Shown in pieces: positions 40,916 to 48,801 of a stretch of 64,000 nucleotides of DNA. The DNA is from Pseudomonas ekonensis (GTDB lineage: Bacteria > Pseudomonadota > Gammaproteobacteria > Pseudomonadales > Pseudomonadaceae). A program made the position numbers and the translations under genes. The notes below the pieces were generated by a model. It saw only the letters and a list, made by a program, of their open reading frames with translations. It ran no database searches and was not told where the DNA came from. The stretch's first letter is position 1. Each line of letters opens with the position of its first letter. The stretch lies in contig NZ_JAHSTS010000001.1 in NCBI RefSeq assembly GCF_019145435.1, positions 1,378,001 through 1,442,000 of the forward strand. The letters are read 5' to 3'.

Positions 40916-41749
40916 TCAGCGCCCCTTCCGGTAGACGTTCTCGTAGCAGAAGTTGGTCGCCTGGAGGTAGCCCTCGGCGTCGCCGCAGTCGAAGCGCAGG
41001 CCCTTGAACTTGTAGGCCAGCACGCAGCCGTTCTGCGCCTGTTTCATCAGGGCGTCGGTGATCTGGATTTCCCCGCCCTTGCCCGGCTGGGTGTCGGCGA
41101 TCAGGTCGAAGATGTCGGGGGTCAGGATGTAGCGGCCGATGATCGCAAGGTTGGACGGGGCGTCCTGCGGGGCGGGTTTCTCCACCATGTTGTTGACGCG
41201 GTAGAGGCCGTCGCTGATCGGCTCGCCGGCGATCACGCCGTACTTTTGGGTCTGGTCGCGGGGCACTTCCTGGATGGCCACGATGGAGCAGCGGAAGCGC
41301 TTGTACAGCTGGATCATCTGGGCAAGCACGCCGTCGCCCTCCAGGTTCAGGCACAGGTCGTCGGCCAGCACCACGGCGAAAGGTTCGTCGCCGATCAGCG
41401 GACGGCCGCTGAGGATCGCGTGGCCCAGGCCCTTCATTTCCACCTGACGGGTGTAGGAGAAGGTGCAGGTGTCGATCAGCTCGCGGGTGCCGGCCAGGAA
41501 CTTCTCCTTGTCGGTGCCGCGGATCTGGTGTTCGAGCTCGTAGCTGATGTCGAAATGGTCTTCCAGCGCGCGCTTGCCCCGTCCGGTGACGATCGCCATG
41601 TGCTGCAGGCCGGCGTCCCGGGCTTCTTCGACGGCGTATTCGATCAACGGTTTGTTGACGATCGGCAGCATTTCCTTGGGCATGGCCTTGGTGGCCGGCA
41701 AGAAACGCGTGCCATAGCCGGCCGCGGGGAACAAGCATTTACGAATCAT
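40916..41749 (-). CDS. galU: UTP-glucose-1-phosphate uridylyltransferase
   Basis: This 277-aa nucleotidyltransferase makes UDP-glucose for the polymer. The signature LFPAAGYGTRFLPATKAMPK is at residues 6-25. VEMKGLGHAIL, FAVVLADDL and GGEIQITDAL follow. The ATG at 41749 begins the nucleotide-binding strand (MIRKCLFP). It is divergent from galE, which uses its product. Confidence 0.95.
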   Translation of the reverse strand: MIRKCLFPAAGYGTRFLPATKAMPKEMLPIVNKPLIEYAVEEARDAGLQHMAIVTGRGKRALEDHFDISYELEHQIRGTDKEKFLAGTRELIDTCTFSYTRQVEMKGLGHAILSGRPLIGDEPFAVVLADDLCLNLEGDGVLAQMIQLYKRFRCSIVAIQEVPRDQTQKYGVIAGEPISDGLYRVNNMVEKPAPQDAPSNLAIIGRYILTPDIFDLIADTQPGKGGEIQITDALMKQAQNGCVLAYKFKGLRFDCGDAEGYLQATNFCYENVYRKGR

Positions 41750-42136
41750 AGAAATATCCTGGACATTCATGGCACACAGCCAATGGCGTGCAATAACGAA
41801 AGGTTGCAAGTTTCAATGTTGATTGAACGCCTACTTTAATACCTGAGTCAGGTAATTGATGGCAAATGGCAATGTGTGCGGAAGGCGACAATGTTATTAG
41901 ATGTCGGCCTTATTGTTGTTGGTTATTTTTAGTCGGTATCTGCCGATAGTGGCAAGTGGGCGGGAGTGTTAATAAGTAGCGGGCAATACAGTTTGGGCTG
42001 GATAAATATTTTTCGCCAGTCGTTGAACTTGTTTTGTTTATGGTTGTTGTCGGCCTAGTTTGTGTGAATTGCGACACATATTCAACAGGCCAGGCTTGAC
42101 GCGCTACTGGGAAGTTTCCCGACTAAGGACCGCGCT
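41750..42136. other. AT-rich galU/galE divergent control region
   Basis: These 387 bp are clearly more AT-rich than the flanking genes. GATGGCAAATGGCAAT (41858-41873) and GATAGTGGCAAG (41945-41956) recur in two other intergenic regions of the cluster and may be regulator sites. No small gene is convincing. Confidence 0.55.
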
Positions 42137-43153
42137 ATGAAGATTCTGGTAACCGGTGGCGCCGGCTATATCGGCTCGCACACCACACTTGCGCTGCTTG
42201 AGGCAGGCTATGAAGTTGTTGTCCTGGATAATCTCTGCAACAGCAGCGATGCGGCCTTGCACGCGGTGGAGGCCATCTGCGGCAGAAGTGCGCAGATGAT
42301 CCGCGGCGACGTCTGCGACAGGGCGCTGCTGGACCGGATCTTCCGGGAGCACGCGATCGATGCGGTGCTGCACTTCGCCGGGCTCAAGGCCGTGGGCGAG
42401 AGCGTGCGCAAGCCGCTGGAATACTACGAGAACAACGTCGGCGGCAGCGTGACGCTGTGCCAGGCGATGGCGGCGGCCGGGGTGTTCCGCCTGGTGTTCA
42501 GCTCGTCGGCCACGGTGTACGGGGCGCCGGAGCAGATGCCGATCCGCGAAGACTTCCCCACCGGCCAGCCCACCAGCCCCTACGGCCAGTCCAAGCTGAT
42601 CGTGGAGAACGTGCTGCGCGACCTGTGCCAGGCCGAGCCGCGCTGGAGCATCGCGCTGCTGCGTTACTTCAACCCGATCGGCGCGCACCACAGCGGCCGG
42701 ATGGGCGAAGACCCCAACGGCATCCCCAACAACCTGGTGCCGTACATCAGCCAGGTGGCGGTCGGCAGCCTGCAGGAGCTGTCGATCTTCGGCAACGACT
42801 ACCCCACGGCCGACGGCACGGGCGTGCGCGACTACATCCACGTCGTCGACCTGGCCGACGGGCACCTGAAGGCCCTGGAGACCATCGCCGGCCGCACCGG
42901 CATCCACACCTGGAACCTGGGCACCGGCGACGGCTACAGCGTGTTGCAGGTGCTCCACGCGTTCGAGCAGGCCTGTGGCCAGCCGGTGCCGTACAAGGTG
43001 ATGCCGCGCCGTTCCGGGGACGTGGCCGAGAGCTGGGCCGACCCGTCCAAGGCCGCCGCGGAACTGGGCTGGAAGGCCACGCGCAGTCTGCAGGACATGG
43101 TGACCGACACCTGGCGCTGGCAATCGAGCCACCCGCAGGGCTACCGCGGATGA
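42137..43153 (+). CDS. galE: UDP-glucose 4-epimerase
   Basis: This 338-aa SDR enzyme supplies UDP-galactose. The NAD motif VTGGAGYIGSHTTLALLEAG is at residues 4-23, the catalytic Ser/Thr region is FSSSATVYGAPE, and YGQSKLIVE carries the YxxxK pair. LRYFNPIGAHHSGRMGEDP and RDYIHVVDLADGH are GalE-specific. With galU it implies Glc and Gal in the exopolysaccharide. Confidence 0.95.
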   Translation: MKILVTGGAGYIGSHTTLALLEAGYEVVVLDNLCNSSDAALHAVEAICGRSAQMIRGDVCDRALLDRIFREHAIDAVLHFAGLKAVGESVRKPLEYYENNVGGSVTLCQAMAAAGVFRLVFSSSATVYGAPEQMPIREDFPTGQPTSPYGQSKLIVENVLRDLCQAEPRWSIALLRYFNPIGAHHSGRMGEDPNGIPNNLVPYISQVAVGSLQELSIFGNDYPTADGTGVRDYIHVVDLADGHLKALETIAGRTGIHTWNLGTGDGYSVLQVLHAFEQACGQPVPYKVMPRRSGDVAESWADPSKAAAELGWKATRSLQDMVTDTWRWQSSHPQGYRG

Positions 43154-43382
43154 TGTCAAATTGGACCGATGTTAGTTTCGGTCAGACTGTTAGATAACGT
43201 CGGGAAATTACGCTGGAATTGCCCGGTTCAAGTCCGTAGATATAAACGTGCCGTTCGACATTTATAAGTCGGGATTGATTGTGAATGAACGACGGCTCAT
43301 GTTCGCGCAGTTTGCGACGTGATCCCTAACATCCAGCGGACGGCCTGATGTTATTAAAGTCGAATGCCGGAAAGGAGTGGGT

Positions 43383-43619
43383 ATGAAAAAAGTGATGGCG
43401 ATCGCCTTGTTGTCGATGTTCGGCAACTTGGCCATTGCAGCCGAAGCGCCGCTCACGGCGGTGACCAATGTGTCGGGCAACGTGGCGGCTTCTCAAGCGC
43501 CCGCCGCCAGTACCGCAATGGTTGCCAGTGCCGTAGCGGCATCCAACAGCGGTGGAAGTGCGAACGGCGGTACAACCGGTACCACTGGTACGACGGGTAC
43601 AACCGGCACGCACAACTAA
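43383..43619 (+). CDS. YjbE/GfcA-like small secreted protein with Gly-Thr repeats
   Basis: This 78-aa protein has a signal peptide (MKKVMAIALLSMFGNLAIAA). A Ser/Ala-rich middle follows, and the tail is a repeat of Gly-Thr-Thr (GTTGTTGTTGTTGTHN). Size, signal and threonine-rich tail match YjbE of E. coli, the first gene of yjbEFGH. The same partners follow here (Wza, YjbF, YjbG, YjbH). AAAGGAG precedes the ATG at 43383. A strong terminator follows, so this gene is probably made in excess over the downstream genes. Confidence 0.75.
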   Translation: MKKVMAIALLSMFGNLAIAAEAPLTAVTNVSGNVAASQAPAASTAMVASAVAASNSGGSANGGTTGTTGTTGTTGTHN

Positions 43620-43646
43620 CGGCAGTAACTGTTGGTGCAGTACAAG

Positions 43647-43680
43647 GTCGCCCGACGCAAGTCGGGTGACTTTGTTTTTG
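43647..43680 (+). terminator. Terminator/attenuator between yjbE-like gene and wza
   Basis: The 10-bp stem GTCGCCCGAC / GTCGGGTGAC has a GCAA tetraloop and is followed by TTTGTTTTT. Confidence 0.85.
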
Positions 43681-43709
43681 GATTCGCCCTTGAATAGCGT
43701 AGTGCCATT

Positions 43710-44825
43710 ATGACTCGTAGTGTTTATCTTTTAATGTTGGCAAGTCTCGCTCTGCAAGGTTGCATGTTTTCCCCCGGCCAGCACCTGAACACCTTCGGCA
43801 TCACCCGCCAGGGCGCCAGCGAAAGCAGCCGGGTCGAACTGATCCCGATCACCCCCAAGCTGATCTCCATGAACCGGGCCACCCAGAAGCGCGAAACGCT
43901 GCCGCCCGAGTTGCTGGAGGCGCCGGCCGAGTACCGCATCGGCCGCAACGACGTGCTCTACATCACCGTCTGGGATCATCCCGAACTGACGGCCCCGTCC
44001 GGCGCGCAGCAACAGATCGACGCCAACGGCCGACTGGTGCGCTCCGACGGCACGCTCTATTACCCGTTCATCAAGGAAGTCCAGGCGGCCGGCCGCACCA
44101 TCCAGCAATTGCGCTCGGACATCGAGCAGCGCCTGTCGGCCTTCATCGCCGAGCCGCAGGTGGATGTCGCCGTGCTGCGGTTCGCCAGCCAGAAGGTCGT
44201 GGTGTCCGGCGCCGTCGCCAAGGCCGGCCCGCAGGCCATTTCCACCAACCCGCTGAGCGTGGTCGAAGCCCTGGGCTCGGCCGGCATCGACACCAACAAC
44301 GCGGATCTGTCCGGCCTGCTGCTGACGCGCAACGGGCGGGTCTACCCGCTGAATCTCGACACCCTCAACCAGCAGGATTCCGAGCTGCAGAACGTCTACC
44401 TCCGGGGTGGCGATCAGCTGTACCTGCCGTACAACGACAACAAGCGCATCTACGTCATGGGCGAGGTCAACCAGCCCCGTGCGCTGAGCTTCAAGACCGC
44501 CACCATGAACCTCTCCGACGTGCTCGGCTCGGTCGGCGGGCTGAGCCAGACCACCGCCAACGGCAACGCCGTGTACGTCATCCGCGGGGTCGAGAACCTC
44601 GATGTCGAGCCGGCGAAGATCTACCAGCTCGAAGCCGAATCGCCCACGGCCATGGTGCTGGCCACGCATTTCGAGGTGCGTCCCCAGGACGTCGTCTACG
44701 TCGGGCCTGCCAACGTGACTCGCTGGAACCGTCTCATCAGCCAGTTGGTGCCGTCGGCGTCGATTGTCGGTACGGGCGCTTCCGCTGCGAAGAACTGGAG
44801 CGAATTCAGTAACAACAGCAAATAA
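43710..44825 (+). CDS. wza: Polysaccharide export outer-membrane lipoprotein Wza (GfcE-like)
   Basis: This 371-aa lipoprotein (lipobox LALQGC near residue 18) forms the outer-membrane export channel. The poly-export domain reads RIGRNDVLYITVWDHPELTA. SLBB domains follow (VVVSGAVAKAGPQAI, IYVMGEVNQPRAL). The C-terminal amphipathic helix is near TRWNRLISQLVPSASIVG. It should dock with the Wzc encoded in the wzb operon. Confidence 0.94.
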   Translation: MTRSVYLLMLASLALQGCMFSPGQHLNTFGITRQGASESSRVELIPITPKLISMNRATQKRETLPPELLEAPAEYRIGRNDVLYITVWDHPELTAPSGAQQQIDANGRLVRSDGTLYYPFIKEVQAAGRTIQQLRSDIEQRLSAFIAEPQVDVAVLRFASQKVVVSGAVAKAGPQAISTNPLSVVEALGSAGIDTNNADLSGLLLTRNGRVYPLNLDTLNQQDSELQNVYLRGGDQLYLPYNDNKRIYVMGEVNQPRALSFKTATMNLSDVLGSVGGLSQTTANGNAVYVIRGVENLDVEPAKIYQLEAESPTAMVLATHFEVRPQDVVYVGPANVTRWNRLISQLVPSASIVGTGASAAKNWSEFSNNSK

Positions 44826-44839
44826 GGCCGGGCCCGACA

Positions 44840-45505
44840 GTGAAAACGTTGAAGACAGGCATCGGCCTGAGCGCGGTCCTGTGGCTGTGCGGCTGCAACC
44901 CGTTGATGGTCGCGTCGTTGACCAACCTCAAGTCGGCGGCCGTCGGCCCGGATGAGCTGGAAGTGACGGCGGCTCAGGTGGCCGAGGTGCGCTATCCGCA
45001 ACTCAAACTGACGACGCCTTCCGGCTCCGGTGTGCTGGCGCTGGTGCGTGAGCGCGGGGACCTGCAGTTCTGGGTCGCCTCCGGCAAGCAGGTGCTGCTG
45101 ATGCGCGACGGCCTGGCGGTGCGCAGCATCGGCCTGGGCCTGGAAGGCGACCTGGACGGCACGCGGCTGTCCGACGCCGCGCCGTTCAAGCAGGGCCTTC
45201 AGCACGTCGCCGACGGCTACACCAGCCAGCGCTGGATCGACCTCTACAAGGGCCAGGAAGTCGGGTTGCAGGTCAACAGCCGCTTCACGCGCAAATCCAT
45301 GGAAACCCTCGACATCCTCGACAAGGCATACGCCGTGCTGCGCATCGACGAGCGGATCGACGTACCGGCCATCGGCCTGCGCGCGACCAACCGCTATTGG
45401 GTCGACCCGAAGGACGGCTTCATCGTGCAGAGCGAGCAGCAACTGACCTCTCAACTGCGGGTGAAGATCGTGCACCTGACCCCAGACCGCAGGCATGTGC
45501 CATGA
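44840..45505 (+). CDS. YjbF/GfcB-family lipoprotein
   Basis: This 221-aa lipoprotein has the lipobox LCGC at about residues 17-20. The family is known from group 4 capsule (gfc) and yjb operons, where it is needed for polymer secretion by an unknown mechanism. Typical text is YPQLKLTTPSGSGVLALVRE and RYWVDPKDGFIVQSEQQL near the C-terminus. The start is GTG at 44840. The stop overlaps the next gene. Confidence 0.85.
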   Translation: MKTLKTGIGLSAVLWLCGCNPLMVASLTNLKSAAVGPDELEVTAAQVAEVRYPQLKLTTPSGSGVLALVRERGDLQFWVASGKQVLLMRDGLAVRSIGLGLEGDLDGTRLSDAAPFKQGLQHVADGYTSQRWIDLYKGQEVGLQVNSRFTRKSMETLDILDKAYAVLRIDERIDVPAIGLRATNRYWVDPKDGFIVQSEQQLTSQLRVKIVHLTPDRRHVP

Positions 45506-46266
45506 AGCGGCTGAGGATGTTGTCGGCCGGCCTCCTGCTGGCGGCCGGGGCAGGGCAGGCGGCGGTGCTGGTGTCCGGCGACGTGGCCAATCCGGGGCCG
45601 GTGGAATTGCCGGCGGGCGGGCGTTTGACCGACGTGATCAGCGTTGCGGTGCCCAACGCCGAAGGCTACTGGCTGGCGGGGGTGCTGCTGCGTCAGTCCT
45701 TGCTGGAGCAACAGACCCGGCTCAAGGCCGGGGTGCTGTTCGACCTGGACGTGCTGCGGCGCATGGCTGCGCTGTTCGACCGCCCGAGCCGCGAAGCCCT
45801 CGCGGTGCGCACGGCCCAGGAGGTGCGGCAGATGCCGGTCACCGGGCGCCAGGTCGCGAACCTGGATCCGGTGGCGCTGGAGGTCGGCTTCGCCCTCAAC
45901 CTGCGGCTGGACGACGGCGACCGGCTGATCTATCCGGCGCGGGTCGATGAGGTCGAGGTGCTGGGCGCCGTCGCCGAGCCGTGCCGCTTGCCCTATCAGC
46001 CGTTGCAGGAGGCCCGCGACTACCTGCAAGGCTGCGCGCTGCTCGAGGACGACGCAGACGCCGATTACCTGTGGCTGATCCAGCCGGACGGCGCGGTGCG
46101 GCGGATCGGCATCGCGCACTGGAACCGCGAGAGCGGGCACTTGCCGGTGGCGGGCGCCCGGATCCTGGTGCCGTTGAAGAACGACGACCTGGATCCGCCC
46201 ATTCCTGAACTGAATCAGCAGTTGGCCGAGTTCATTGCCACGCAGTTGGCTGAGGTGGTTCGTTGA
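45502..46266 (+). CDS. YjbG/GfcC-family periplasmic protein
   Basis: This 254-aa protein has a signal peptide ending GAGQAA and a GfcC-type fold of SLBB-like domains (VSGDVANPGPVELPAGG; RLIYPARVDEVEVLGAV). The C-terminal helix LNQQLAEFIATQLAEVV is characteristic of the family. It probably works with Wza and YjbF at the periplasmic side of export. It overlaps both neighbours by four bases, so the block is translationally coupled. Confidence 0.85.
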   Translation: MKRLRMLSAGLLLAAGAGQAAVLVSGDVANPGPVELPAGGRLTDVISVAVPNAEGYWLAGVLLRQSLLEQQTRLKAGVLFDLDVLRRMAALFDRPSREALAVRTAQEVRQMPVTGRQVANLDPVALEVGFALNLRLDDGDRLIYPARVDEVEVLGAVAEPCRLPYQPLQEARDYLQGCALLEDDADADYLWLIQPDGAVRRIGIAHWNRESGHLPVAGARILVPLKNDDLDPPIPELNQQLAEFIATQLAEVVR

Positions 46267-48341
46267 AGTTACGTTTTGCAGCCGTGTTGCTATTGCCGTG
46301 CGGGTTGGCCCAGGCCGAGCCGCGCATCACCCAGAACGATTTCGGCGGCGCGGGCCTGTTGCAGACCCCCACCGCACGGATGTCGCCCGCCGGCGAGTTG
46401 AGCGTGAACGCCAACCGCACCAGCCCCTATAGCCGCTACAGCGTGTCGCTGCAGCCGCTGGACTGGCTGGAAGGCTCGTTCCGCTACACCGCCATCACCA
46501 ACCGGCCCTACGGTCCGTCGTCGATGAGCGGTGACCAGAGTTACAAGGACAAGGCGGTCGACGTGAAGGCCCGCCTGTGGGAGGAGACCCACTGGGCCCC
46601 CGAAGTGGCCCTGGGCTTCCGGGACGTCGGCGGTACGGGCTTGTTCGCCAGTGAATTCGTGGTGGCCAACAAGCGTTTCGACAACCTCGATTTCAGCGCC
46701 GGCCTCGCCTGGGGCTACATCGGCAACCGCGGCGACATCGACAACCCGTTCAGCGTGCTCGGCGACCGGTTCAAGACCCGGCCGGCCATGGAAGGCACCG
46801 GCGACGTCAACGCCGGATCGTACTTTCGCGGCAGCCCTTCGTTCTTCGGCGGCGTCAGCTACCAGACGCCCTGGGACCGGCTGAGCCTGAAGCTCGAATA
46901 CGAAGGCAACGACTACAAGCACGAACCCAAGGACAACGTGATCAAGCAGGACTCGCCGATCAACCTCGGCGCGGTGTTCAAGGTCACTGACTCGGTCGAT
47001 GTCAGCGCGGCGTGGGAGCGGGGCAACACGGCGATGTTCGGCATCACCTTCCACACCAACTTCGTCAGCCGCAAGGCCCCGGCCAAGACCTTCGACCCGC
47101 CGGCCGAGCCGCTGCCGGCCAAGGCGCCGGTCCAGCCGATGGAGCAGGTCGACTGGGCCGACGTGTCGCAGCGCCTGCAACAGAACGCCGGCTACAAGGT
47201 CGAGCGCATCAGCCAGCGCGGCTCCGAACTGCTGGTGTACGGCGAGCAGCAGCGTTACTTCCACTCGGCCAAGGCGGTCGGCCGGGCGAGCCGGATTCTG
47301 GACAACAGCGTCAACGACGAAATCGACTGGTTCACCGTGGTCAACAAGCGCTACGACCTGGCGCTGGAAGAGACCAGCGTGCCCCGGCAGACCTTCCGCG
47401 AAGTGATCAACAACGAAGAGCCGCTGCAGTCGCTGCACCGCACCACCGAGGTCAACCCGGCGATGCCGCACAACGAGAAGACGCTCTACACCCAGCCGCT
47501 GCAGCGGTTCAGCTACGGCATGGGCCTGGGCTTCAAGCAGAACGTCGGCGGCCCGGACGGCTTGCTCTACCAGTTCAGCGCGGATGCGGACGCCGAGTTC
47601 CGCTTCACCCGCAACACCTGGTGGAGCGGCATGCTCAGCCAAAACCTGGTGAACAACTTCGACAAGTTCACCTACGACGCGCCCAGCGGCCTGCCGCGGG
47701 TGCGCACGGACCTGCGCCAGTACCTGACCACTTCCGACACCACCATGCCGCTGTTCCAGCTCAGCCATGCCGAGCAGTTGGACAAGGATCTGTACGGCAT
47801 GGTCTACGGCGGCTATCTGGAGTCAATGTTCGCCGGGGTCGGGGCCGAGGTGCTGTTCCGGCCGACCGGCGAGCGCTGGTCGGTCGGCGCGGACCTGAAC
47901 TACGTGCGTCAGCGCGAATTCGACCAGGGCTTCGACCTGCGCGACTACTCGGTGTTGACCGGCCACATCACCGGCTACACCGACTTGCCCTACGAAACCC
48001 TCGCCGCCATCAGCGTCGGCCGCTACCTGGCCGGCGACTGGGGCGTGACCTTCGACATCTCGCGGGAGTTCTCCAACGGCGTGCGCTTCGGCGGCTGGGC
48101 GACGATGACCACCGCCAGCGGGGCGGAGTACGGCGAGGGTAGCTTCGACAAGGGCATCTACCTGTCCATCCCGTTCGATGAAATGATGAGCATGTCGACC
48201 ATGCGCCGCGCCAACCTCGTCTGGGCGCCCCTGACCCGCGACGGCGGCGCGCGGCTCAACCGCAGCTTCCAGCTGCACTCGATGACCGACAGCCGCGACG
48301 ACGACATGTTCTACCGCAACTTCGAGAAGATCACCGAGTGA
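46263..48341 (+). CDS. YjbH/GfcD-family outer-membrane protein
   Basis: This 692-aa protein has a signal peptide (cleavage near GLAQAEP) and the family opening FGGAGLLQTPTARMSPAGEL. It is rich in alternating beta-strand segments, consistent with two beta-barrel modules. It is the last member of the yjbEFGH-type block and is needed for polymer secretion in related systems. The start is TTG at 46263, overlapping the yjbG stop. Confidence 0.88.
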   Translation: MKLRFAAVLLLPCGLAQAEPRITQNDFGGAGLLQTPTARMSPAGELSVNANRTSPYSRYSVSLQPLDWLEGSFRYTAITNRPYGPSSMSGDQSYKDKAVDVKARLWEETHWAPEVALGFRDVGGTGLFASEFVVANKRFDNLDFSAGLAWGYIGNRGDIDNPFSVLGDRFKTRPAMEGTGDVNAGSYFRGSPSFFGGVSYQTPWDRLSLKLEYEGNDYKHEPKDNVIKQDSPINLGAVFKVTDSVDVSAAWERGNTAMFGITFHTNFVSRKAPAKTFDPPAEPLPAKAPVQPMEQVDWADVSQRLQQNAGYKVERISQRGSELLVYGEQQRYFHSAKAVGRASRILDNSVNDEIDWFTVVNKRYDLALEETSVPRQTFREVINNEEPLQSLHRTTEVNPAMPHNEKTLYTQPLQRFSYGMGLGFKQNVGGPDGLLYQFSADADAEFRFTRNTWWSGMLSQNLVNNFDKFTYDAPSGLPRVRTDLRQYLTTSDTTMPLFQLSHAEQLDKDLYGMVYGGYLESMFAGVGAEVLFRPTGERWSVGADLNYVRQREFDQGFDLRDYSVLTGHITGYTDLPYETLAAISVGRYLAGDWGVTFDISREFSNGVRFGGWATMTTASGAEYGEGSFDKGIYLSIPFDEMMSMSTMRRANLVWAPLTRDGGARLNRSFQLHSMTDSRDDDMFYRNFEKITE

Positions 48342-48394
48342 CCTGAAACCCTGTGGGAGCTGGTGCCCGCAGAATCCATGTGCATCACAAAACC

Positions 48395-48484
48395 TGTAGG
48401 GGCTTGCCTGCAAGCGATGGGGCCGGCACTGCCGACATCTCTATTGCCTGATCCACCGCCATCGCCAGCAGGCTGGCTCCTACA
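48395..48484. repeat. REPIN copy A (90 bp)
   Basis: The inverted ends TGTAGGGGCTTGCCTGC and GCAGGCTGGCTCCTACA flank an interior with CCGGCACTGCCGACATCTCT. That interior recurs in copy B. Confidence 0.85.
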
Positions 48485-48528
48485 AGGGATCTCAGTTGTC
48501 CGCGACATCCCAGCACACCACAGAACCG

Positions 48529-48618
48529 TGTGGGAGCTGGCTTGCCAGCGATGAGGCCGGCACTGCCGACATCTCTGTTGACTGACCCACCGCCATCGCT
48601 GGCAAGCCAGCTCCCACA
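48529..48618. repeat. REPIN copy B (90 bp)
   Basis: The ends TGTGGGAGCTGGCTTGCCAG and CTGGCAAGCCAGCTCCCACA are perfect inverted copies. Length and interior match copy A. A shared spacer (CGCAGAATCCATGTGCA) occurs upstream of copy A (48368) and downstream of copy B (48633). Confidence 0.88.
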
Positions 48619-48660
48619 GGTATCCCGGGTGACCGCAGAATCCATGTGCACCTCAAAACC

Positions 48661-48697
48661 CTGTGGGAGCTGCGGTGCGACGATTCGACTTGCCGGC
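48661..48697 (+). repeat. REP element, variant with GACGATTCGACTTGC
   Basis: It reads TGTGGGAGCTGCGG and continues to GACGATTCGACTTGCCGGC. It is the same variant as at 3228-3263. Confidence 0.7.
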
Positions 48698-48755
48698 GAT
48701 GGCGCCCTTGCAGGCGCCGCAGGCAAACGCACTCTCCACACAAAAACAGCGCCCA

Positions 48756-48781
48756 CAAAAAAGGGGACTTTCGTCCCCTTG
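48756..48781 (-). terminator. Terminator of wcaJ (minus strand)
   Basis: On the minus strand the stem AAGGGGAC / GTCCCCTT has a short loop and is followed by a T-run (TTTTTTGT). It lies 21 bp after the wcaJ stop. Confidence 0.85.
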
Positions 48782-48801
48782 CGGTGCCTGCTGCCTTGCC
48801 C

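Larger units (their letters stand above)
48342..48801. other. REP-rich intergenic region downstream of convergent yjbH and wcaJ
   Basis: These 460 bp hold two full REPINs, two further partial REPs and the wcaJ terminator. Short open frames here are made of repeat sequence and are not credible genes. Confidence 0.8.

Noticed and set aside
48395..48720. Clustered repeats that might be taken for a CRISPR array
   Set aside because: There are only two full copies, each an inverted-repeat REPIN of 90 bp. They lack the short direct repeats and unique spacers of uniform length seen in CRISPR arrays.
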